DNA of 64,000 nt from DASUPK01 sp963821705. GTDB lineage: Bacteria; Actinomycetota; Thermoleophilia; Solirubrobacterales; 70-9. Numbering within the stretch: position 1 is the first letter of the stretch; the number at the start of each line of letters is the position of its first letter. Positions 7,529-14,448 of this stretch are shown here, piece after piece. The notes under the pieces were generated by a model. That model ran no database searches. It was given only the letters and a program-made list of their open reading frames with translations, and had not been told where the DNA came from. Both the position numbers and the translations under genes were made by a program. The stretch covers positions 310,001 through 374,000 of the forward strand of contig CAWGEV010000006.1 of assembly GCA_963821705.1 (NCBI GenBank), written 5' to 3'.

Positions 7529-9400
7529 ATGCACGACATCGCCGAGTTCCTGGGGGGGCGGGACCCTTTCATCGGGCTCGACGACGAGGCCCTCGAGGAG
7601 CTGGCGGCGAGGACCGAGGTCGAGTTCTTCCGGGCCGGAACGACGATCGTCCCGCAGGGCGCGCTCTCGCAGGGGCGCATCAGGGTGGTCCGGCGCGGAT
7701 CGGTCGAGCTCGTCGACCGCGGCAGGGCGGTCGACCTGCTCGGCGAGGGCGAGATGTTCGGTCACCCGTCGGTGCTCTCGGGCCTGCCGGCGAAGCTGGA
7801 GGCGAGAGCGAAGGAGGACATGCTCGCCTACTCGATGGCCGCCGACGACGTGATCCCCCTCCTCAGCCGCCCCTCGAGCCTGCGGTTCCTGACGCGATCG
7901 CTGCTCCGCCGGACCGGCCAGGCCGACGATGCGGAGATGCTTCGGCCGAGCCCCGAGGTCGCCCAGCAGCCCGCGGGCGACTTGGTCCGCCGCCCCGCCG
8001 TGATGGTCGACGCGGACTCCAGCCTGCGCGAGGCCGCCAAGCTCATGGACGCCAAGGACGTCAGCTCGGTGCTCGTCGAGCTCGGCCACGGCGAGCACGG
8101 GATGGTCACGGACAGCGATCTCCGCTCAAAGGTGATCGCCGGCCGGCTCTCACCGGAGGACCCCGTCAGCGCCGCCATGACCACTCCCGTGCTCGGGGTC
8201 AGCGAGGACCAGACGGGGGCAGACGTGATGATGACGATGCTCGACCACGACGTCCGGCATGTGCCGGTCTTCTCACCTCGCTCCGAGGTGCTGGGCGTAA
8301 TCGTCGGCATCGACCTGGTCGCGGCCGAGACCCGCTCGCCGTTCGTGCTGCGTCGCGCGATCGCCAAGGCGAAGACCAAGGCGGAGCTCGCCGACATCGC
8401 CGGCCGCCTCAAGACCACCGTCGTCACGCTCCACGGCGCCGAGCTCTCGCCGATCCAGGTGAGCGAGGTCACCTCCGCGGTGGCGGACGCACTGATCGCC
8501 CGCATGATCGAGCTCGGCATCGAGACGGAGGGGCCTCCGCCGGCCGACTTCTGCTGGATGTCACTGGGCAGCCATGGGCGGCGCGAGCCCTTCCCCTCCT
8601 CCGACGTCGACTCGGGCATGGCGTGGAGGGACATCCCCGAGGGGGACCCCCTGTCCGCCGCCGGCCGCGCGTTGGCCTCCCCCCGCACCGGCGAGTACAT
8701 GCGGGGTCTCGCGGCCCACGTGGCGGACTGCGTGCGCGTGATCGGCTGGAAACTCGACCCGCACGGAGTCACCGCGTCCGGGTCGTTCTCAGCCAGCTCG
8801 ATCGAGGACTGGCAGCGCGCGATCGAGGATTGGTTGTCCCACCCGAGCGACAATCGCGTCCTGATCGCCACCTCCATCCTGCTGGACGGGAGAATCGTCT
8901 ACGGGCCCAAGTCCCTGGACGTCAAGCCGCTGCTCTTCGAGACCGGTGACCGCTCCACGCTCGAGCACTGGATGCTGCGGCTCGCGCTGGCCGCAAAACC
9001 GCCCACCGGGCTCATTCAGGACATCGTGGTGGAGGGCTCCGGCGAGCAGAAGGGGACCTTCGACATCAAGCACGGCGGGCTCCTGCCGATCGTGGACCTC
9101 GCTCGGTACGCAGCGCTCAAGGCGGACATCCGCGTCACGCCGACTCTCGAGCGGCTGCGGGCGGCCGCGGATGAGGGGGTGATCGGCACCACGGAGGCCC
9201 GAATCCTCGAGGAGGCCTTCGACCTGTTCAGCGCGCTGCGTCTCGAGCACCAGGTCGTCCAGCTCGAGCGCGGCCGTGACCCGGACGACCATCTGGACCC
9301 GAAGCAACTCGACCCGCTCACCAGGCGCTACCTGCGGGACGCCTTCCGGGAGGTCGCGGCAGTCCAGCGCTCGCTGACCGGCGAGCTCTCGCCGCACTGA
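7529..9400 (+). CDS. CNB-CBS-DUF294 nucleotidyltransferase-like signalling protein
   Basis: 623 residues. Domain order: cyclic-nucleotide-binding-like domain (about 5-125, with 'GTTIVPQGALSQG', 'LGEGEMFG'), two CBS motifs (about 150-270, 'PAVMVDADSSLREAAKLM', 'DVRHVPVFS'), then the DUF294 nucleotidyltransferase-like domain (GSHGRREPFPSSDVDSGM, the G-x-x-x-R-x-E-x-x-x-x-S-D-x-D form near residues 345-365) and its C-terminal helical domain. Such proteins are often encoded with a DnaQ-like exonuclease and a transporter, as here (9403, 10265). Presumably they sense adenine nucleotides through the CBS pair. Enzymatic activity is inferred from motifs only. Confidence 0.88.
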   Translation: MHDIAEFLGGRDPFIGLDDEALEELAARTEVEFFRAGTTIVPQGALSQGRIRVVRRGSVELVDRGRAVDLLGEGEMFGHPSVLSGLPAKLEARAKEDMLAYSMAADDVIPLLSRPSSLRFLTRSLLRRTGQADDAEMLRPSPEVAQQPAGDLVRRPAVMVDADSSLREAAKLMDAKDVSSVLVELGHGEHGMVTDSDLRSKVIAGRLSPEDPVSAAMTTPVLGVSEDQTGADVMMTMLDHDVRHVPVFSPRSEVLGVIVGIDLVAAETRSPFVLRRAIAKAKTKAELADIAGRLKTTVVTLHGAELSPIQVSEVTSAVADALIARMIELGIETEGPPPADFCWMSLGSHGRREPFPSSDVDSGMAWRDIPEGDPLSAAGRALASPRTGEYMRGLAAHVADCVRVIGWKLDPHGVTASGSFSASSIEDWQRAIEDWLSHPSDNRVLIATSILLDGRIVYGPKSLDVKPLLFETGDRSTLEHWMLRLALAAKPPTGLIQDIVVEGSGEQKGTFDIKHGGLLPIVDLARYAALKADIRVTPTLERLRAAADEGVIGTTEARILEEAFDLFSALRLEHQVVQLERGRDPDDHLDPKQLDPLTRRYLRDAFREVAAVQRSLTGELSPH

Positions 9401-9402
9401 CT

Positions 9403-10119
9403 GTGCCTGCGCCGGATCAAGCCGCGGGACGCGCGTACATGGACGCCCCTCTGCCGAAGGCTGGGACGCCTTGGAGGGAGGTCGAGTACACCGTCATCGA
9501 CCTGGAGACGACCGGGCTCGACCCGGCCTCCGACGAGATCATCTCCTTCGCGACCGTGAGCGTGAGCGGCGGCCGGGTGCGCGTCGCGGACGCCCTCTAC
9601 GAGCTGGTCAAGCCCCAGCGCATGCCCGACGCGAACACGATCCGCATACACGGCCTGCGCGAGGCCGACCTGGCCGACGCCCCTCGGCTCTCGGAGCACT
9701 TCGACGCACTGCTCGAGGCGCTCACGGGCAGCGTGCTGGTCGCACACGTGGCGGCGGTCGAGAGTGGCTTCCTGGGAAATGTCCTGCGGGGGCGTGGGCT
9801 CGACCTTCGCAATCCGGTCGTGGACACCGCCAGGCTCGACCGTGAGCTGCGACGGCTGCGCCGAGTGCCGGCGGCCGCCCGAGAGCCGATCGGCTTGTCC
9901 GACATGGCGAGGGAGCTGGGCCTTCCCGTGCACCGGCCCCACCATGCCGACGGCGACGCGCTCACCACCGCGCAGGCCTTCATCGCCCTGGCCTCCCATC
10001 TCGACGACCTCGTACCGCAGACACTTGGCTCTCTGGAGCGGATTTCCCGCCCGGATCGGACCATGCCCAAGGCGGGTGGCCTCCTCGGCCGATTCGGCCT
10101 CCGTCGCAGGAGCAGGTAG
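9403..10119 (+). CDS. DnaQ-like 3'-5' exonuclease
   Basis: 238 residues, GTG start 2 bp after the stop of the DUF294 gene, so co-translated. RNase-H-fold exonuclease with motif I D-L-E-T-T-G (about residues 31-36), motif II around 'SVLVAHVAAVESGFL' (the usual N/D of Exo II is replaced by A-A-V-E-S-G) and Exo III-epsilon 'HHADGDALTTAQAF' with H and D present. The deviation in Exo II may lower activity. The C-terminus is basic (GRFGLRRRSR). The DUF294-exonuclease pairing is common near transporters, and this one precedes the APC permease at 10265. Confidence 0.85.
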   Translation: MPAPDQAAGRAYMDAPLPKAGTPWREVEYTVIDLETTGLDPASDEIISFATVSVSGGRVRVADALYELVKPQRMPDANTIRIHGLREADLADAPRLSEHFDALLEALTGSVLVAHVAAVESGFLGNVLRGRGLDLRNPVVDTARLDRELRRLRRVPAAAREPIGLSDMARELGLPVHRPHHADGDALTTAQAFIALASHLDDLVPQTLGSLERISRPDRTMPKAGGLLGRFGLRRRSR

Positions 10120-10168
10120 ACAATTCGTACAACATCCCCCAAAGACCCCGTATTTCCGGAAAACGGGC

Positions 10169-10198
10169 TTGACGGATGTCCGCTTTCGCACATAGGGT
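10169..10198 (+). promoter_or_regulatory. Probable promoter for the APC permease
   Basis: TTGACG (10169-10174) and TAGGGT (10193-10198) are separated by 18 bp, a good vegetative -35/-10 arrangement for a high-GC actinobacterium, located 67 bp upstream of the start at 10265 in an otherwise empty 145-bp gap. Confidence 0.55.
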
Positions 10199-10264
10199 CC
10201 AGACATTCCGGCACATAGGCCTCGACACATGGACGTGGGGAGGCCACGACGGAGGGAGAAGAGT

Positions 10265-11845
10265 GTGACTCCACCTGAGGGCATTTCCGACGTCGACCAG
10301 GTAAAGCGCGACGAGGAACGACTCGCCGAGCTGGGCTACAAGCAGGAGCTGGCACGCACCTGGAGCGCGTTCACCAACTTCGCGATCTCATTCACGATCA
10401 TCTCGGTTCTGGCCGGGTGCTTCACGACGTTCGCGTTCGCCTGGCAGAACGGCGGCCCGATCGCTGTCTCGATCGGCTGGCCGGTGCTGGCGTTCTTCGT
10501 GCTCATGGTCGGCTTCTCGATGGCCGAGCTCACCTCGGCCTATCCGACCGCGGGTGGCCCGTACTGGTGGGCGCACGACCTCGGTGGCAAGGGATGGAGC
10601 TGGATGACCGGCTGGTTCAACGTCGTCGGGCTGATCGGGATCGTCGCCTCGGTCGGCTATGGCGCGGCCATCTTCCTGAACGCGGTTCTCGCCCTCTACG
10701 GCGTCAACGTCCTGGGCATGAACTTCGGGGACACCAGTCACGTGCTCTCCGAGACGTTCCTGCTCTTCCTGCTCATCCTGCTCCTCTACACGGTGCTCAA
10801 CATCTTCGCCGACCGGGTCCTGGCGCTGCTCAACAACATCTCGGTCGGCTGGCACCTGCTCGGGGTCGCGGTGATCATCGGGCTGCTCATCTTCGTGCCC
10901 GCGCACCACCAGAGCATCAGTTGGGTGTTCGGTCATCGGATCAACAACAGCGGCTCGTTCGGTGGCTCCACCAGCAGCCTCGGGTTCTGGTTCCTGGTGC
11001 TGCCGATCGGGTTCCTGCTCACCATGTACACCGAGACGGGCTACGACGCCTCCGCCCACACGGCGGAGGAGACCCAGGGCGCCGCCAAGGCGGCGGCTCA
11101 GGGCGTCTGGCGCTCGATCTTCTACTCGGCCCTGATCGGCTGGATTCTGCTGCTCTCATTCCTGTTCGCGGCCAAGGACGAGACTGCGGTGAGCGACACG
11201 GCCGGCTTCGTGGGGACGATCTTCACCACCTCGCTCGGCACCGGAGCGGCGAAGCTGGTGCTGATCATCGCCACCGTCGGCCAGCTGTTCTGCGGCGCCG
11301 CCGGACTGACCAGCGCCTCGCGGACGTGGTACGCGTTCTCGCGCGACCGGGCGATCCCCGGCTGGGCGCTGTTCCGCCGGGTCAACCGCGACCGGGTGCC
11401 GTTCAACGCGGTGATCGCCGTCTCGTTCTTCTCGCTCGTGGTCGCCATCCCGGCGCTCTTCGGGAAGAACAACATCCCGTTCGCGTTCTTCGCGTTGACC
11501 GGGATCTGCACGGTGGGCCTCTACATCGCCTACATCATCCCCGTGTACCTGCGAATGCGGGCAGGCAGCCAGTTCCAGCCCGGTCCCTGGACGCTCGGGG
11601 ACCGCTACAGGGTGGTCAACATGCTGGCGATCATCTTCGTGGTCCTGGTCGCGTTCTCGCTGGATATCCCGTACACCGCTGCGGGACTGCCGTGGAACGA
11701 CGGCTTCGACGCGAGCCTCGTGAACTACACGCCGTTCGCGATCCTCCTGCCGCTGATCTTCGGCCTCTGGTACCTGGTCTCGGCGAAGAACAAGTACCAG
11801 GGACCGGTCAGCACGCTCGAGGAGGACGTCGTCACCAGGGACTGA
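10265..11845 (+). CDS. APC-family amino acid permease
   Basis: Start at GTG 10265 (VTPPEGISDVDQ) with GGAGGG nine bases upstream; an ATG at 10229 is in frame but lacks a site. 526 residues and about 12 membrane helices. The N-terminal 'LGYKQELARTWSAFTNFAISFTIISVLAG' and 'MAELTSAYPTAGGPYWWAHDLGG' are typical of the GABA/choline/ethanolamine branch of the APC superfamily; 'MYTETGYDASAHTAEET' is the corresponding helix-6 segment. The substrate is likely an amino acid, amine or choline-like compound. It stands downstream of the DUF294/exonuclease pair with its own promoter. Confidence 0.9.
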   Translation: MTPPEGISDVDQVKRDEERLAELGYKQELARTWSAFTNFAISFTIISVLAGCFTTFAFAWQNGGPIAVSIGWPVLAFFVLMVGFSMAELTSAYPTAGGPYWWAHDLGGKGWSWMTGWFNVVGLIGIVASVGYGAAIFLNAVLALYGVNVLGMNFGDTSHVLSETFLLFLLILLLYTVLNIFADRVLALLNNISVGWHLLGVAVIIGLLIFVPAHHQSISWVFGHRINNSGSFGGSTSSLGFWFLVLPIGFLLTMYTETGYDASAHTAEETQGAAKAAAQGVWRSIFYSALIGWILLLSFLFAAKDETAVSDTAGFVGTIFTTSLGTGAAKLVLIIATVGQLFCGAAGLTSASRTWYAFSRDRAIPGWALFRRVNRDRVPFNAVIAVSFFSLVVAIPALFGKNNIPFAFFALTGICTVGLYIAYIIPVYLRMRAGSQFQPGPWTLGDRYRVVNMLAIIFVVLVAFSLDIPYTAAGLPWNDGFDASLVNYTPFAILLPLIFGLWYLVSAKNKYQGPVSTLEEDVVTRD

Positions 11846-11938
11846 TCCCGCGCGACATAGGCATCTGCTCACTCGGCCCGCCCAGCGCGGGTCGAGTGCT
11901 TTCTGGGTTGCCCACCGGGGCGGACTCTGTGAGATGCT

Positions 11939-11997
11939 CCCCCAAGGGTGTGCCGGGAAGTCTGGTCGGCGGTCCCGTCGTCGACCCCAGGAGGACC
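11939..11997 (+). promoter_or_regulatory. Riboswitch-like element A upstream of KimA-like remnant
   Basis: Conserved core GGGTGTGCCGGGAAGTCTGGTCGGCGG at 11946-11972, preceded by a small CCC/GGG hairpin (11939-11948). GGTCC at 11971-11975 is complementary to GGACC at 11993-11997, which overlaps the Shine-Dalgarno AGGAGG (11989-11994) of the gene starting at 12000. The core recurs at 13893 and on the minus strand at 25493-25518, each time before a transporter locus. A cis-acting RNA, possibly of the short nhaA-I/cation-sensing kind, is the best guess; class not established. Confidence 0.6.
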
Positions 11998-11999
11998 CG

Positions 12000-12560
12000 G
12001 TGCTCCGCAGGCCCCCAAGTGGACGAGGCATTCGCTTCCTCACCCGGAGCCTGAGCGGCCGCAGGATTCTCTTCATCGGCTTCGCCTTCACCGTGATGGC
12101 CGACCCCGTGTCCTCGATCGCGTACGCGATCGAGTCCGCCCTCCGCCATCTCGAGGGGAACCTGGGCGACCTGTTCCTGACCATGGCCCTGGTGATCGGG
12201 ACGATCGCGGTGGTCGCTGCCACCTACCACCAGCTGATCCGGCGCTTTCCTGAGGGCGGCGGCGGTGCCCGGAGCGTCGGCGTGGCGTTCGGCGATGCCT
12301 GGGCGTTCATTCCGCTGGGCGCGCTCCTGGTCGACTTCGTGATCACGGTGGCGATCAGCTGCGCTGCGGGCGCCTCGGCGGTCATCGCGTACGTTCCCGA
12401 GCTCGAACCCGAGCGGATGCTGCTGGCCCTGGGGCTAACGGCGCTGGTCGCGGCAGGGGAGCGCGGCGGCGCTGGTCGCGGGCTACCTCTACGCCGTCTG
12501 GGTCAGGCGGGGCCGCCCCTCGAGAGTGCCGAGGCAGAGATGCGAGGGGAGGCTTCTTAG
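12000..12560 (+). pseudogene. KimA-like transporter, internally deleted and frameshifted
   Basis: GTG 12000 follows AGGAGG by five bases. The first about 150 residues align with the N-terminus of the intact transporter at 14432 (MADPVSS[IV]AYAIE, 'RFPEGGG', 'GALLVDFVITVAIS'). The sequence then jumps to the extreme C-terminus: after 'LGLTALVA', the segment GYLYAVWVRRGRP in a shifted frame matches the C-terminal 'GGFLQYRWVRAGRP' of 14432. About 280 codons of membrane domain are missing. A 28-bp offset repeat at the junction (12440-12481) causes the frameshift; without it the joint would be in frame. The protein as read cannot be a complete transporter. Confidence 0.75.
12440..12481 (+). repeat. 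Short direct repeat at deletion junction
   Basis: GGCGCTGGTCGCGG occurs at 12440-12453 and 12468-12481, offset 28 bp. It lies exactly where the KimA-like remnant switches from N-terminal to C-terminal sequence. Removing one 28-bp unit restores a continuous frame ending in the transporter C-terminus. Confidence 0.65.
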
Positions 12561-13099
12561 CCGCCGCTCAGCGGGGTGACCAGCTCGCCGGAACCGACGC
12601 TCGCCGCCGGGAACCAGGCCTCGGGAGTGGATTCCTCCTCCACGACCAGCCAGTCGAGGACGATCCGCACCTGGAGCTCCACCGCGCCCCGCGCGGAGTC
12701 CACGTAGAGGATCGACCCGCCATTGGTCAGCATCCGCTCGATCGCCGCGATACCACGCGGCCTGATCCGGTCTGCGGAGCGGAGCAGGTCCGCCATCAGG
12801 AGCAGCGATTGGCGAGCCTCCGCCACCTGGGCACGAACGACCGGCACCGCGGCGCTGAGCCCCCCGAGCCGATCAACCTCGGATTCGCCCACGAGGCGCT
12901 CGAGACACCCGGCCAACCGGCGCCGGTGTCCCGGTGAGCCGAGCTGCGCGGCCCTCAGGCAGAGCGCGGGGTTGCTCGCCGGATCGACTCCGGCCGCGAG
13001 CTCATTGTCGAGCGACCAGCGCGACCACCACACCCGCAGCCGCAGGGCCCCGCGGCGAGCGAACCGGGCGATCCTCTCCGTCAGGGAAGGCCTAGCCAC
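12557..13099 (-). CDS. Unrecognised protein, paralogue 2 of the window-wide family
   Basis: Start placed at GTG 13099, which overlaps the stop of the USP gene (13092) by 8 bp, so translation is probably coupled; longer readings only extend into that gene. 180 residues. Family features: 'WSLDNELAAGVDPASNPALCLRAAQL', 'HRRRLAGCLERLV', 'RAQVAEARQSLLLMADLL' and 'RGIAAIERMLTNGGSILYVDS', followed by a C-terminal helix (ELQVRIVLDWLVVEEE). Soluble, no signal peptide. It forms a unit with the deleted APC-USP gene at 13092; its stop abuts the KimA-like remnant on the other strand. Confidence 0.75.
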   Translation of the reverse strand: MARPSLTERIARFARRGALRLRVWWSRWSLDNELAAGVDPASNPALCLRAAQLGSPGHRRRLAGCLERLVGESEVDRLGGLSAAVPVVRAQVAEARQSLLLMADLLRSADRIRPRGIAAIERMLTNGGSILYVDSARGAVELQVRIVLDWLVVEEESTPEAWFPAASVGSGELVTPLSGG

Positions 13100-13763
13100 C
13101 GACGGGCTCCACGGATCTGACCGGGCTTCCGAGCCCATTGGAGGCGACCACGAGAGCGCGCTCGCGCTCGGTGGCCTGCGACGCCGGGTCGTGCTCGACG
13201 ACCACGCGGCAAGGACGATGGGCGAGAACGTATCGCGTGGTCGGGCCAAGGAGCCGCTCCTCGGTCGGGGCGTGCTCGGTCGAGATGTAGATCAGGTCGG
13301 AGCGCCTCTCCCTCGCCTCCTCGACGATCGCCCGGCCCGGATTGCGCGCGCGAATCAGCCGGCAGCGAACCCTGCACCCTGCCACCTTGGCCTGCAGGCG
13401 AGCCACCTCGAGCACCCGGCGCGCCTCGCGCTCCTCCTGCTCCAGTCCCCCGTCGAGTGGCAGCTGCTCCGGAACCTTGAGGACGTACACGGCCTCGACC
13501 GCCGCATCCGGGCCGACCAGCCTGGCGGCACGCGCCATCGCCTCGTTGTCGACGCTCGTCCCGAGAATCGGCACGAGCGCCGAGTGGTAGGCGACCTCGA
13601 CGAAGCCGACCGGGCGCTCGGGTCTCGGGATCCGGTACTCCTTCTTGGGATCCAGGCCCTGTCGGCGCCGGTAGATGGAGGAGCCTACGTTGCCGTACGC
13701 GGTCGCGAACAGGCCCGGTGTCCCCACCGACTTCTTCAGTCCACGTTGCTTGAGCTCGGCCAT
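13092..13763 (-). CDS. APC-USP transporter with in-frame internal deletion (USP domain retained)
   Basis: 223 residues. Residues 1-31 match the N-terminus of the intact APC-USP transporter at 35376 ('AYGNVGSSIY' identical). The next residues RRRQGLDP correspond to the end of its last membrane helix (YRRSQGLSP, about residue 455), so about 415 codons are absent. The C-terminal universal stress protein domain is whole (VEVAYHSALVPILGTSVDNEAM, then ...LLGPTTRYVLAHRPCRVVVE). Both breakpoints lie at a Ser-Ile-Tyr sequence. The product would be a soluble USP protein with a vestigial transporter start. It is coupled to the family protein at 12557 and divergent from 13948. It could be functional or an assembly artefact. 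Confidence 0.7.
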   Translation of the reverse strand: MAELKQRGLKKSVGTPGLFATAYGNVGSSIYRRRQGLDPKKEYRIPRPERPVGFVEVAYHSALVPILGTSVDNEAMARAARLVGPDAAVEAVYVLKVPEQLPLDGGLEQEEREARRVLEVARLQAKVAGCRVRCRLIRARNPGRAIVEEARERRSDLIYISTEHAPTEERLLGPTTRYVLAHRPCRVVVEHDPASQATERERALVVASNGLGSPVRSVEPVGG

Positions 13764-13887
13764 GGTTTCCCAATTCCATGTTCCGGCCCCAGCCGCTAAG
13801 CACCCGCTAAGGACCCGCCGGCGGGCGTAGAGATTTCGCTAATTCTCGCCTCTGGAGCCAAGAAACCGGCTTCCAGGATCTACATTG

Positions 13888-13945
13888 ACACCAGGTGTGC
13901 CGGGAAGCCTGGTCGGCGGCGATAGGTCGTTCGACGAAAGGCTTC
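13888..13945 (+). promoter_or_regulatory. Riboswitch-like element B upstream of family protein and KimA-like transporter
   Basis: An ACACC-A-GGTGT inverted repeat (13888-13898) leads into the core GTGTGCCGGGAAGCCTGGTCGGCGG. GAAGCCT in the core (13904-13910) is exactly complementary to AGGCTTC (13939-13945), which covers the weak Shine-Dalgarno just before ATG 13948. Formation of this 7-bp pairing would block translation. The layout matches element A at 11939 and element C at 25493. Confidence 0.65.
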
Positions 13946-13947
13946 AG

Positions 13948-14448
13948 ATGAGCACTCCCGATTCGGTGGCGGGGCCGCTAGGCGGCCATCAGCTGCCTCC
14001 GCTGTTCGATCGCTTCCTCGCGGTGGTCCAGGCGCCGAGCCTCGATGCGGAGCTCGCGGCGGGCATCCGTCCGTCCGCCTCCCCGGCTCATCGGCTGCGC
14101 GCCGAGCACCTGCAGAGACCTGGCGTACGGCGGCGCATCTCCGAGACCCTCAACGCCGCGGTCGAGTCGGCCACCAGTCCGAGGCGCTACGAGCCCGCCA
14201 GGGCCCCGCTCGACCGGGAGGCGATTCGCCGATCTCGCGGCGAGATACGCGCGCTGGCCGATCTGGTCGCCACGGCTGAGAACCCGCGAACCCAGGGGGT
14301 GGCGATCGCCTTTCAGCTGGCGTTCGACGGCAGCGCCGCCCTGTTCCGGCCGCGCACCCCGAGCGGCGTCGAGCGGCTGGCGAGCACCGTCCGGGCGGCA
14401 CACGAAGCGCTGAGGGTTTCGGGGGACTTCGATGACCTCGGGCCCTGA
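13948..14448 (+). CDS. Unrecognised protein, paralogue 3 of the window-wide family
   Basis: ATG 13948 chosen because the upstream in-frame sequence is the regulatory element. 166 residues, soluble and helical. Family pattern: 'SLDAELAAGIRPSASPAHRLRAEHL', 'VRRRISETLNAAVE', 'SRGEIRALADLVAT', and the C-terminal 'QGVAIAFQLAFDGSAALFRP' with a final helix 'RLASTVRAAHEALR'. Its last 17 bases overlap the start of the KimA-like transporter (14432), so the two are translated together and probably act together. Function unknown. Confidence 0.78.
   Translation: MSTPDSVAGPLGGHQLPPLFDRFLAVVQAPSLDAELAAGIRPSASPAHRLRAEHLQRPGVRRRISETLNAAVESATSPRRYEPARAPLDREAIRRSRGEIRALADLVATAENPRTQGVAIAFQLAFDGSAALFRPRTPSGVERLASTVRAAHEALRVSGDFDDLGP

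Noticed and set aside
11939..11975. Element A read as a c-di-AMP (ydaO-type) riboswitch
   Set aside because: The KimA connection suggests it, but the length and core do not match the ydaO sequence I recall; left as unassigned cis RNA.
13885..13890. TTGACA as a -35 box in front of the gene at 13948
   Set aside because: A -10 at correct distance would fall within the conserved core and none is seen; the bases are better explained by the first hairpin of element B.
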